Shown one piece after another: positions 1 to 7,706 of a stretch of 14,712 bases of DNA. The position numbers and the translations under genes are program-made. Source of the stretch: Clostridiales bacterium UBA1380. GTDB lineage: Bacteria > Bacillota > Clostridia > Oscillospirales > CAG-272. Location: assembly GCA_002305445.1 (NCBI GenBank), contig DBRA01000027.1:15320-30031 (forward strand), read 5' to 3'. Every line of letters starts with the position of its first letter. Position 1 is the first letter of the stretch. The notes under the pieces are model-generated. The model was not told where the DNA came from, ran no database searches, and worked only from the letters and a program-made list of their open reading frames with translations.

Positions 1-585
1 GCGGCAGGGCTTCTGCGCAGTATTTCCGCGAGAGCAGCGTGCCACGGTTTGCCCGCCCTCTTAGGCGAAGCTTTTCACATCCGACGGCAGACCGTGCTGT
101 ATAAAATGCTGAACGATACATCGGAAAGCCCGCAGTACGCCATGGAAAAGGTTCGGGTATTCGACGCGCCGGAACTGTCGCCGCTGCTGAACCGCGCTCC
201 CGCCGACATCGTCCGCGGATTTTACAGGGGACACGATTTCTTCGCCGTCAGGCGGGAGGGAAAAGCTGTCTTCGCGGCAGACGTCTCATACGGCAATGAA
301 GGCGCGGAGATAACAAACTGCCGCGCGCACCGCCGGCTTGATAAAGACGGCGAAATCCCGTTGATGCTGAACGGCCTGTGCGTGATTTTAGCCGGAAAAG
401 GCTGCAAGTCCGCTTCTTTGCGCCTGTATTCCGGCGACCGCAAACTGCTCCGTGCCGCAACGGAGGCCGGATTTCATCCGGCGTTATCGCCTCCTAACGG
501 AGGGAAAAGGGGAGAGGCTCACTGTGGAAGTGCAGATTTTACGCGATATCGGTCGGCTCATGGAGCACGCCGGAGCATGGAATGA
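1..585 (+). CDS. C-terminal part of an acyltransferase-like (GNAT fold) protein, cut by the window edge
   Basis: The frame is open from the first base, so the start lies outside the window; the TTG at 49 is not a credible start. About 194 residues are visible. They align by eye with the last ~150 residues of the next protein: 'APADIVRGFYRGHDFF' here matches 'MPAENIVRRYKNKERCY' there, and 'RKLLRAATEAGF' matches 'RKLIKAASGF'. The pattern (hydrophobic strand, helix, then a final L..Y....R.....GF block) is that of a GNAT N-acyltransferase end. The function is therefore inferred as acyl transfer in surface polysaccharide or cell-wall modification; the substrate is unknown. The tail after 'EAGF' is 38 residues of low-complexity Arg/Gly/Ser sequence running 62 bases into the next gene, which could be natural or the result of a frameshift near 480. 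Confidence 0.6.
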   Translation, partial: AAGLLRSISARAACHGLPALLGEAFHIRRQTVLYKMLNDTSESPQYAMEKVRVFDAPELSPLLNRAPADIVRGFYRGHDFFAVRREGKAVFAADVSYGNEGAEITNCRAHRRLDKDGEIPLMLNGLCVILAGKGCKSASLRLYSGDRKLLRAATEAGFHPALSPPNGGKRGEAHCGSADFTRYRSAHGARRSME

Positions 586-2272
586 GCTCCTGCGGCTGAA
601 TAACAATCAAAACCCGTATATGACGCTGGACTGGATCTCAGCATGGTGGCGTTTTTTCGGCGGCAAATACATGTTCCGCTGCTTGATGTTCGCGGAGGAG
701 CGCCGGACACTCGGTTTTCTTCCGCTGATGGCGAAAAGGAAGCTCGGAATTGCGGAGTACCGTTTTATCGGTACGCCTCAAAGCTCGCGGAACGGTTTTT
801 TGGTGCGGCCGGGCTATGAAAAAGCCGTCGCTTCCGAAGCGCTGACCTGGTTCCGGGGTGTCGGCTCAGACGCCGTATTTAATTTACGGGGCATGAACCG
901 GACGGACAGCAGCTTAATACGGATACTCGAAGGAATTTCAGGGAAAAGATACCTTTTAAGAAAAGAACCCGTCTACTCCATACGGATGGAGCAAAACGGT
1001 CTCGAGACCTATATGCAGAAGGTTTGCAGGCATAAACATATCAGACAGATTATTAACTGCGAAAAGTCGTTTGATAAGATCCTTGCTCTGCGGTTTGTAC
1101 CCGCGGCGCCGGAAGAGGTCGAGCTTATATTTCCGATACATGAAAAGCGCTGGACCCGTAAAAACGACGGCAACGGTTTCGGCAAAGGCGTCTCCAGACA
1201 GTTTTTTACCTGGCTGGCGCGCGATGGCAATCCGGATCGCGAGGCTGATCCGGTTTCCTTTCAGACCAGTGTTTATCTGCTCTGGGCCGGAAGGCTCCCG
1301 ATCGCCTTTAATTACGGCTTTCAATGCAACGGACACTTTTCCAACTACCGTTTGGCGCACGACAACGACTTCGGAATAATCCACCCCGGCATCATGGTCG
1401 TAAAAAATATCATAGAGCGGAATTTTAAATCTGATCTGCAGGTGATGGATTTCTCAACCGGCGATGAGGAATACAAGCAGGACTGGGCCGAGAACCATGA
1501 CACCTTCTGCCAGGTGATTTTCGGAACGGATACGCCGGCGGCAGGAATGTATGTGTCCGCCGCAATATTGAAGGATAAGCTGCGTCAACTTCTTAAAAGA
1601 AGCAAAAAACTCGTCTATTTTAAGCGCGTGACTTTAGGCCGTATAAAATATGCGCTCTCGGGAGCGCCCGTCCGCAGTCATTTCAAAAAGGTTCGTGCGG
1701 TGCTGAAGCTGTGGTCTCCCGGGAACCTTCTGTGCTGCATTGTGAAAAGAGCGGCGCTGAAAACGGGTATTTTCGGTCAGTACCGGTTATTCGAGATCGA
1801 GAAGACACACAGGCATGGGCCGGCCGAAACCGGTCCGACGATTTGTCCCGCGGAGCCGGACCGGCTCGAATCCTTGTCCGATATTACCGCCATGCCCGCA
1901 GAAAATATTGTACGCCGTTACAAGAACAAAGAACGCTGCTATCTGGTGTATGATAAAAACCGTATCGCGGGTTTTGCATGGATAAACGAAACATGTCTGG
2001 GCGATAACGATAGGATATGGTGGAAAGCCAAAAAACCAAACGACCGCTGCATATATGATTTGTTCCTTTTTAAGAAAATGACGGCGGATGAATATAAGGA
2101 GCTGATGCTGTACCTGGCGCATGAATGCTCGGGCGGGGTCAAAAATGCGCGTACCTATATTCTGGTTTACCGCTTTGATCGGAAATTGATAAAGGCTGCC
2201 TCAGGTTTTACCGAAGACAATAACAGTGAAATCCATGCAAAGGAGGCGCTCCATGAGGCCGCTTCTGATTAA
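524..2272 (+). CDS. Two-domain GNAT (BioF2/CelD-like) acyltransferase family protein
   Basis: A 582-residue protein. I chose the GTG at 524 because GGAGAGG at 511-517 sits 6 bases before it; a GTG at 452 has no such site. Residues ~10-330 look like the BioF2-type GNAT domain (COG5653, 'CelD/BcsL' acyltransferases). They include 'NPYMTLDWISAWWRFF' near the N-terminus and the family-typical 'FSTGDEEYKQDW' at about 310-321. In this family the domain transfers an acyl or aminoacyl group in exopolysaccharide, cellulose or peptidoglycan-related pathways. Residues ~420-570 form a second GNAT-like domain paralogous to the tail of the upstream gene. No signal peptide is visible, so it probably acts in the cytoplasm. 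The gene overlaps the deacetylase start by 20 bases, implying translational coupling. FemX/FemAB-like aminoacyl transfer is an alternative role. Confidence 0.78.
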   Translation: MEVQILRDIGRLMEHAGAWNELLRLNNNQNPYMTLDWISAWWRFFGGKYMFRCLMFAEERRTLGFLPLMAKRKLGIAEYRFIGTPQSSRNGFLVRPGYEKAVASEALTWFRGVGSDAVFNLRGMNRTDSSLIRILEGISGKRYLLRKEPVYSIRMEQNGLETYMQKVCRHKHIRQIINCEKSFDKILALRFVPAAPEEVELIFPIHEKRWTRKNDGNGFGKGVSRQFFTWLARDGNPDREADPVSFQTSVYLLWAGRLPIAFNYGFQCNGHFSNYRLAHDNDFGIIHPGIMVVKNIIERNFKSDLQVMDFSTGDEEYKQDWAENHDTFCQVIFGTDTPAAGMYVSAAILKDKLRQLLKRSKKLVYFKRVTLGRIKYALSGAPVRSHFKKVRAVLKLWSPGNLLCCIVKRAALKTGIFGQYRLFEIEKTHRHGPAETGPTICPAEPDRLESLSDITAMPAENIVRRYKNKERCYLVYDKNRIAGFAWINETCLGDNDRIWWKAKKPNDRCIYDLFLFKKMTADEYKELMLYLAHECSGGVKNARTYILVYRFDRKLIKAASGFTEDNNSEIHAKEALHEAASD

Positions 2273-3068
2273 ACTGGCAAAATTTCTGATGATCTCGCTC
2301 GGCATGGCTTATCAGTGCTTTCGGGAGAAACCGCCCTTCCTGATTTTAATGTATCACCGCGTCAACAACAGTGTTTGTAAAGAGATCTCCGTAAAGGAAG
2401 ACGACTTCCGGTGGCAGATGGCCTATCTGAATCGAAAAGGATATGAGGTCGTCACCCTCGACCAAGCTCTTCGGATGGACGCGAAGGAGCGAAAGCGGAC
2501 GAAAACCGTCGTACTGACCTTTGACGACGGGTATAGGGATTTTTATACAAACGCAAGACCGGAGCTGGATAAATACGGTTACCCCGCGCTGGTCTATCTT
2601 GTCCCGGGTTTTATCGAAACGAACAACACCTTTTGGTGGGATAAGGATCTCGGCGAAAGTCCGCTGATGGATTGGCGGCAGATTCTGTCGCTTTCGGAAG
2701 GCGGTCTTACATACTTCGGCTCTCACACGATGACCCACCCGGACTTTGACCGTATCGGCCGCGTCGAGGCGGAGGAAGAGCTGCGCAGTTCCCGGGCCGT
2801 ATTGCAGGAGAAGCTTGGCGCGGACATCCGTCATTTCGCGTATCCGCGCGGAATCGTGGGGCATGTACGGGAAGTAGGAACCGTTTATGATACGGCGGCG
2901 GCGATTTTTGACGGGTATTATGGAGCAGGCAGCCGGGCGGCCGACTGCAGGCTGCGCCTGAAGCGTCTCCCGGTACAGCGGAGCGACGGCCGGCTGCTTT
3001 TTGCCGCGCGTCTGCGGGGATGGCTTGAACCCGAAGGCTGGGTGAAGACTCTCCTTGGGCGGCACTGA
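2253..3068 (+). CDS. Polysaccharide deacetylase (NodB / carbohydrate esterase 4 family)
   Basis: A 271-residue protein starting at ATG 2253, where AGGAGG (2241-2246) lies 6 bases upstream; a GTG at 2226 is in frame but lacks a site. It shows the CE4 metal-dependent N- or O-deacetylase motifs in order: 'MYHRV' at 33-37, motif 1 'LTFDDG' with D91 and D92, motif 2 'SHTMTH' with metal ligands H158 and H162, and 'FAYPRG' at 195-200. This is the short bacterial subtype resembling PgaB/IcaB N-terminal domains (COG0726). A weak hydrophobic stretch at residues ~8-22 may anchor it to the membrane, placing the active site outside. The coupled acyltransferase upstream suggests a pathway that adds acyl groups to, and removes them from, a surface glycan. 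The glycan itself cannot be named from this window. Confidence 0.93.
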   Translation: MRPLLIKLAKFLMISLGMAYQCFREKPPFLILMYHRVNNSVCKEISVKEDDFRWQMAYLNRKGYEVVTLDQALRMDAKERKRTKTVVLTFDDGYRDFYTNARPELDKYGYPALVYLVPGFIETNNTFWWDKDLGESPLMDWRQILSLSEGGLTYFGSHTMTHPDFDRIGRVEAEEELRSSRAVLQEKLGADIRHFAYPRGIVGHVREVGTVYDTAAAIFDGYYGAGSRAADCRLRLKRLPVQRSDGRLLFAARLRGWLEPEGWVKTLLGRH

Positions 3069-3423
3069 ACCGGCGAAGAGATGCGGGATACATAACGTTT
3101 TTTACGGGAACAACGCCGCCGTAAACATTGCCGAACTTGTTTTCGGCACACAGTCTGTTTATGTCGCTTCTTTCGTTTCTATGGACACGCCTGAATGACG
3201 GGTCGTGTAGGGAATAGATGCCGAACCGTCGCGTGTTGCCCGTGCCATGATATATTTCATGCGTTCAACCGGATTCATTTAATTATTATGGCTGTAGCAA
3301 AACGTAAGTTTTTCTGCAGCCCCTTTTTTTATCGCAATTAAGAAACATCTGAAAAAGCTGCGATGAAATTCTGCCGATATCTGCGGAGAAATTCAATTAA
3401 ACGCGCATTTGTATATCTTATTG
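3069..3423. other. Spacer between the polysaccharide operon and the next promoter, with no convincing gene
   Basis: No start with a ribosome binding site opens a frame longer than about 50 codons. One + frame (3046-3198) is open for 50 codons and reads like protein in its second half ('ELVFGTQSVYVASFVS'). It could be a gene remnant but has no start or homology I recognise. An inverted repeat TTTACGG...CCGTAAA (about 3107-3126) and a short palindrome CATGA...TCATG (about 3246-3261) are present. The main element is the terminator at 3290-3330. Confidence 0.5.
3290..3330 (+). terminator. Intrinsic terminator of the polysaccharide operon
   Basis: GGCTGTAG (3290-3297) pairs with CTGCAGCC (3314-3321) with one G-U pair. 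After a one-base mismatch the stem continues as AAAAC/GTTTT, closed by a GTAA (GNRA) tetraloop. CC and seven T residues follow (3324-3330). It lies 220 bases after the deacetylase stop, so the transcript has a long 3' tail. Confidence 0.85.
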
Positions 3424-3452
3424 TAGACGACGGTAATGCTTTATGATACAAT
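3424..3452 (+). promoter_or_regulatory. Sigma-A type promoter with extended -10 for the DUF5107/hydrolase operon
   Basis: The -35 TAGACG (3424-3429) and -10 TACAAT (3447-3452) are separated by exactly 17 bases. A TGA triplet directly before the -10 makes an extended -10 (TGN). Transcription would start near 3459, leaving a leader of about 145 bases before the ATG at 3603. An overlapping TATGAT at 3442-3447 is an alternative -10. Confidence 0.6.
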
Positions 3453-3602
3453 GTAGTTGTCTAAAAAATGGAAGGCGTTACAATATATAGGGTTTCCGGG
3501 TTTAAAGAAATGCGCCGTTAACTGCAGGTAACCTATTCCGTTTGGCAGTTGCGCAGTTTCATAAATGATACCGTATTAAATGTCGTAATTCCGGAGGGCA
3601 GC

Positions 3603-5594
3603 ATGAGTTTGGAAGTAAAGAAAATAATCCTGCCGTCGGCACATTTCGGAGGAGAGTCCTCTCTCCCGTCGATATATCAAATGTCAAACGTGCAGTATTT
3701 GAGTAAATCGAGGCTGGATGAGGACGATGGGCTTTTTATCGGATACGGCCAGATACCGTCGATATTCCCGTACCGCATGCAGGACCTTTACGACCGTGCC
3801 GCAGACCTTGCGGAATACATAGGGGTAGTTCTTGAAAACAGATATCTGAAGGCGGTCTTTCTGCCGGAACTCGGCGGCAAGCTCTGGTCGCTTTACGACA
3901 AGGCTGCCGGGCGTGACCTGCTGTATACGAACGTTATGGTGCGCCCCTGCAATCTCGCGGTGCGCAACGCCTGGACGGCCGGCGGAATCGAGTTCAACTG
4001 CGGAATGATCGGGCACCACCCGTTCACGTGTTCGAAAATTTTTGCCTGCGAAACGAAGCTCGACGACGGCACTCCGGTGCTCCGCATGTATGAATTCGAG
4101 CGCATCCGCCGATGCGTATATCAGATGGATTTCTTTTTGCCGGAGGATTCAAAGCTGCTGTACGCGCGCATGAGGATAGTGAATCCGAACAGGGAAGTCG
4201 TGCCGATGTACTGGTGGACGAACATCGCCGTGCGCGAAGACAAACACGCGCGCAACGTGATAGACGCGGTCGAGACCTACAATAATGCAAACGGATGCGT
4301 AGGCAAGAACCCCGTGCCGACACACAACGGCATCGATATAACATATCCGGCGAACAACCCGACAGCGATAGATTATTTCTGGAAAATACCCGACGGCGCG
4401 AGAAAGTTCACATCTCACATAGGCGAAGACGGTTACGGTTTCTTTGAAGCCTCGACCTCCCGTCTAAAAGGTCGCAAGCTCTTTGTCTGGGGTCAGGGCG
4501 AAGGCGGAGCGCGCTGGCAAAAGTTCCTGACTGCCGACGATGCCGACGGACGCTATGTCGAAATACAGGCCGGACTTGCTCACACGCAGTATGAGTGTCT
4601 GCCGATGCCCCCTCTCACGGCCTGGGAGTGGCTCGAATGCTACGGCGCGATAAACGCGGATCCCGAAAAAGTGCACGGCGACTGGGATGCGGCGCGCGCG
4701 GAGGTCAGGGAAAAGATAAACGAAGCCGTAAGCGGGGAATCGCTTGAAAAGCTGCTGAAGGACACGAAGCCGATGGCAAAACGCGCGGCAGACAAAATGA
4801 TATGCTGCGGCTCGGCCTTCGGAAAGCTCGAAAATCTGCGCCGCGAAAAGGCGGGCGAGGAGCAGATGTGCCCGCACCTCGATTTCGGCGGGATCGGCGA
4901 TAACGAGGCTGCCTGGGCGGGTCTGCTCGAGCACGGCACTCTTGAGATAAAGGAAAGCAAGGAAGCCGAAAAGCCTCCGCGCTCGTGGATGTTACAACGC
5001 GAGTGGACCGAACTGATCGAAAAATCGGCCGACTGCCATGAAAAATATCTTCACCTTGCCGCAATATACATTGCGGAACGCAGGCTGCGAGACGCTGGCG
5101 AAGCGATAGAAAAAGCCCTCGCTTACAGAGAGACGGCGACGGCTCTGTTCATCCTTTCGCAATGCCATCGGCTTTCGGGCAACGGCGAACTTGCGGCAGA
5201 CACGGCTTTGCGCGCGGCATCTTTGCTACCGGACGATGTTTCGCTTGTCCGCCGGGCTATTGAAATGGCGTACGGTACTGGCAAATACGACGCGATCGTA
5301 TCGTTTTACGGCGCCGCGCCCGCTTCCGCCCGTGCCGACGGCAGAATATCGATGTATTATGCGTTCGCGCTACTTAAGCTCGATAGAATCGAAGACGCCG
5401 AAGCGGTGCTTTACCGCGACGGCGGTCTTGCGGTGACCGATATTCAGGAAGGCGAAATATCGATTACTAATCTATATATCGAGATCGAAAAAGCAAAGGC
5501 AAATAAGGAAGGACGCGAATTTTCGGAGAATGAAACGGACATACCGGCGCAATTCGAATTCCGCATGTTCGTTTCCAAAAAAGCGAAGAAATGA
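3603..5594 (+). CDS. DUF5107-like beta-sandwich protein with C-terminal TPR repeats
   Basis: A 663-residue protein starting at ATG 3603, where GGAGGG (3593-3598) is the ribosome binding site; an in-frame TTG at 3549 lacks one. Residues ~20-360 resemble the galactose-mutarotase-like DUF5107 domain. They contain 'YLKAVFLPELGGKLWSLYD', 'GGIEFNCGMIGHHP' at about 126-139 and 'PMYWWTNIAVRED' at about 200-212, rich in aromatic and His residues as expected for a sugar-binding site. Residues ~470-625 are helical repeats of TPR type ('LAAIYIAERRLRDAGEAIEKAL', 'LFILSQCHRLSGNGELAADTAL'). No signal peptide is visible, so it is probably cytoplasmic. It precedes the hydrolase gene by 51 bases with no terminator between them, so the two are probably co-transcribed. 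A role in recognising or epimerising/cleaving a glycan is inference; no catalytic residue is assigned. Confidence 0.82.
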   Translation: MSLEVKKIILPSAHFGGESSLPSIYQMSNVQYLSKSRLDEDDGLFIGYGQIPSIFPYRMQDLYDRAADLAEYIGVVLENRYLKAVFLPELGGKLWSLYDKAAGRDLLYTNVMVRPCNLAVRNAWTAGGIEFNCGMIGHHPFTCSKIFACETKLDDGTPVLRMYEFERIRRCVYQMDFFLPEDSKLLYARMRIVNPNREVVPMYWWTNIAVREDKHARNVIDAVETYNNANGCVGKNPVPTHNGIDITYPANNPTAIDYFWKIPDGARKFTSHIGEDGYGFFEASTSRLKGRKLFVWGQGEGGARWQKFLTADDADGRYVEIQAGLAHTQYECLPMPPLTAWEWLECYGAINADPEKVHGDWDAARAEVREKINEAVSGESLEKLLKDTKPMAKRAADKMICCGSAFGKLENLRREKAGEEQMCPHLDFGGIGDNEAAWAGLLEHGTLEIKESKEAEKPPRSWMLQREWTELIEKSADCHEKYLHLAAIYIAERRLRDAGEAIEKALAYRETATALFILSQCHRLSGNGELAADTALRAASLLPDDVSLVRRAIEMAYGTGKYDAIVSFYGAAPASARADGRISMYYAFALLKLDRIEDAEAVLYRDGGLAVTDIQEGEISITNLYIEIEKAKANKEGREFSENETDIPAQFEFRMFVSKKAKK

Positions 5595-5645
5595 TAAAAA
5601 GCGGAGCCGTCTTATATACTCGATAATTTATTGCGGGGGGGTATT

Positions 5646-7496
5646 ATGGATTACATTATCTCTAACGACAGCATCACCCTGAATTACAATCCCGAGAAGC
5701 TGACCTGTAAAATAGATTCGGGAAAAAACGCATGGGAATGGTGCAGAAAACCGTCCGTTGTTTTACACGACGAAAGCGAGCTGTTCTTTTCCGACGCGGA
5801 ATGCAGCTCGGAGTATTGCAAAACCGGCGTCGCGGAAGGAGTCAGAGCAACATATTCGGGGTTCGGCAATACGGATATTGCCATACATACCTTTGTCTGG
5901 CTTAATCCTTCAACGGGTGAAATCAATTTCGAAGTCAGAGCGGACAAAGACAAACATCTTGAGATAAAACGCCTTCAGTTTCCCGTGCCTTTCGCGCTCG
6001 GTTCGGACAAAGGATACACCGTGCTTCCCCGCATGCAGGGCACTCTTGTTCCCGCGGGAACGACGATAAGCATCGCGGACGGAAGGATACAGGAGCGCGA
6101 CGGATACATGTCCTTCTTCGGGCAGGTAAGGGAAGATGCGGGATATATCGCGATCTATACCACTCCTTACGACGCGCATTACCGTCTGCCCGGAAGCGAT
6201 ACCGTTATGCCGTATTTCATTGAATCGATGGGCTCTATGAGATATAAACGGAGCATGAGATACCGTTTCTTTGACAGCGGCTGCGATTATGTGACCATTG
6301 CAAAAGCGTACCGCGAATATATGAAGGAAACAGGGCAGTTTGTTTCGCTTGCCGAGAAGATACAGAGAAACCCCAATATTGCGAAACTGATAGGTTCTCC
6401 GGTTATTCATACGGGTATCGCCGTTCACATTTCTCCCGAATCAAATTACTATAATCCGGACGAACCCGACAAGAACGATTTTTATACCTCGTTTGACGAA
6501 TGTGCGGAGAAGCTGCGCAAACTCAAGAACAACGGTCTTGAAACAGCATACGTTCATCTTGACGGATGGGGAAACCACGGTTATGACAATCTTCATCCCG
6601 ACCCGTTTCCCCCTCACGAGGCGGCGGGCGGCACGGAAGGAATGAAGCGGCTCTCCGAGACGTGCCGCGAACTGGGGTATGAATTCGGCATTCACGATCA
6701 GTACCGCGATTACTATTATGATGCGCCTTCCTTCAGCCCGGACAACGCCGTCCTGAATCCCGACGGCACTCGTCCGTACTGTTCGATATGGTACGGCGGC
6801 CCTCACAGCTGGCTGTGCGCATCGCTTGCGCCGGAATATGTCCGCAGGAATTATGATGAATTCGAGCGTCTCGGAATAAAGATCGAAGGCGCATATCTCG
6901 ACGTCTTTTCCGTAGTGGGTCTTGACGAATGCGTTTCGGATGACCATCCCATGACGCGGGAAGAGTGCGTATCCTACCGCAGACGCTGTTTTGATATCCT
7001 CACTTACCGCGGAATAATACCCTCGTCGGAAGAAACGATCGATTCGATAGTTCCGGCAATCGCTCTCTGCCATCACGCTCCGTATTTTACCAAAAACCTC
7101 GGGAACAGTAATTCCGACCCCGCGGGCATTCATGTTCCCCTTTTCAACCTGGTATATCATGATGCGATGGTAATCCCCTGGTACGGTATTCCCGGAGAGC
7201 GCGGCGGGTGGGGCATTCCGCGCGACGACAGCGGATTTCTTCACGCGCTCTTAAACGGCGGCACCGTATACTGCCCCGAAAATGCGGATGCGGAAATGAT
7301 CCGTTCACTTGAAATCGCTCTCGATCTTCACAGGCAGGTAGCTTTACAGGAAATGGTCGGCCATTCCTTTGTTGACGGCAATCACCGCAGGCAGAAAAGC
7401 GTTTTTGCCGACGGTACTTGCGTCGAGGTTGATTTCGATGACGGCACATACAGAATCAGCATACCCGGCCAGCCTGCAATATCGGGGAATGCATGA
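5646..7496 (+). CDS. DUF5696-like putative glycoside hydrolase (TIM barrel, GH101/GH129-like signature)
   Basis: A 616-residue protein starting at ATG 5646, 5 bases after a G-rich site (5634-5640). Residues ~1-240 are a beta-rich domain. Residues ~250-545 look like a TIM barrel: 'AYVHLDGWGNHGYDN' (301-315), 'GYEFGIHDQYRDYYYD' (344-359), 'GAYLDVF' (415-421) and 'IIPSSEE' (457-463). A short beta domain closes the protein. D419 and E462 are my candidates for nucleophile and acid/base. They lie at a strand end and 43 residues apart, the spacing I recall for the GH129 alpha-N-acetylgalactosaminidases, with GH101 close to it. Many paired aromatic residues (YYY, WYGGP) suit sugar binding. No signal peptide is seen, so the substrate is probably an imported oligosaccharide. 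The alpha-GalNAc specificity is a guess; the glycosidase fold is fairly secure. Confidence 0.82.
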   Translation: MDYIISNDSITLNYNPEKLTCKIDSGKNAWEWCRKPSVVLHDESELFFSDAECSSEYCKTGVAEGVRATYSGFGNTDIAIHTFVWLNPSTGEINFEVRADKDKHLEIKRLQFPVPFALGSDKGYTVLPRMQGTLVPAGTTISIADGRIQERDGYMSFFGQVREDAGYIAIYTTPYDAHYRLPGSDTVMPYFIESMGSMRYKRSMRYRFFDSGCDYVTIAKAYREYMKETGQFVSLAEKIQRNPNIAKLIGSPVIHTGIAVHISPESNYYNPDEPDKNDFYTSFDECAEKLRKLKNNGLETAYVHLDGWGNHGYDNLHPDPFPPHEAAGGTEGMKRLSETCRELGYEFGIHDQYRDYYYDAPSFSPDNAVLNPDGTRPYCSIWYGGPHSWLCASLAPEYVRRNYDEFERLGIKIEGAYLDVFSVVGLDECVSDDHPMTREECVSYRRRCFDILTYRGIIPSSEETIDSIVPAIALCHHAPYFTKNLGNSNSDPAGIHVPLFNLVYHDAMVIPWYGIPGERGGWGIPRDDSGFLHALLNGGTVYCPENADAEMIRSLEIALDLHRQVALQEMVGHSFVDGNHRRQKSVFADGTCVEVDFDDGTYRISIPGQPAISGNA

Positions 7497-7575
7497 GTGT
7501 ATAAATCTCGGTCTACAGAGAAGATTTTGATCTCATTTACGTTTTAAATCCACCCTCGAATACTGCGACAAACAT

Positions 7576-7607
7576 AAATCCCATCCTGTCGGATGGGTTT
7601 TTGTTTT
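7576..7607 (+). terminator. Terminator of the DUF5107/hydrolase operon (repeat copy 1)
   Basis: CCCATCC (7580-7586), loop TGTC, GGATGGG (7591-7597), then five T, a G and four T. It lies 80 bases after the hydrolase stop and is oriented to end + strand transcription. It is a near copy of the hairpin at 7678-7697. Confidence 0.85.
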
Positions 7608-7609
7608 AT

Positions 7610-7657
7610 GGGGGAAGGTGACGGGCTTCGCCCTATTCGGTGTCCGAATCCACCTCC
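7610..7657 (+). other. Folded element resembling a decayed tRNA end (candidate three-way junction)
   Basis: An outer stem GGAAGGTG/CACCTCC with one bulged A encloses two hairpins: GGGC-TTC-GCCC and ATTCGG-TGT-CCGAAT (7636-7650). The right part (7639-7657) is an inverted near-copy of the T-arm and acceptor start of the nearby tRNA-Tyr. It is probably a tRNA-derived remnant rather than a working RNA. Confidence 0.35.
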
Positions 7658-7672
7658 GATTATTATAAAAAG

Positions 7673-7703
7673 AAAAAATCCATCCTGACGGATGGATTTT
7701 TTT
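7673..7703. terminator. Bidirectional terminator, serving mainly the tRNA-Thr/Tyr transcript (repeat copy 2)
   Basis: A perfect 8-bp stem ATCCATCC (7678-7685) / GGATGGAT (7690-7697) with loop TGAC. It is flanked by five A on one side and six T on the other, so either strand carries a U-tract. On the - strand it begins a few bases after the tRNA-Tyr 3' end. Confidence 0.88.
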
Positions 7704-7706
7704 AAT

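Noticed and set aside
3469..3522. 17-codon frame starting at ATG 3469 in the leader of the DUF5107 gene
   Set aside because: No ribosome binding site precedes it and the peptide has no recognisable feature.
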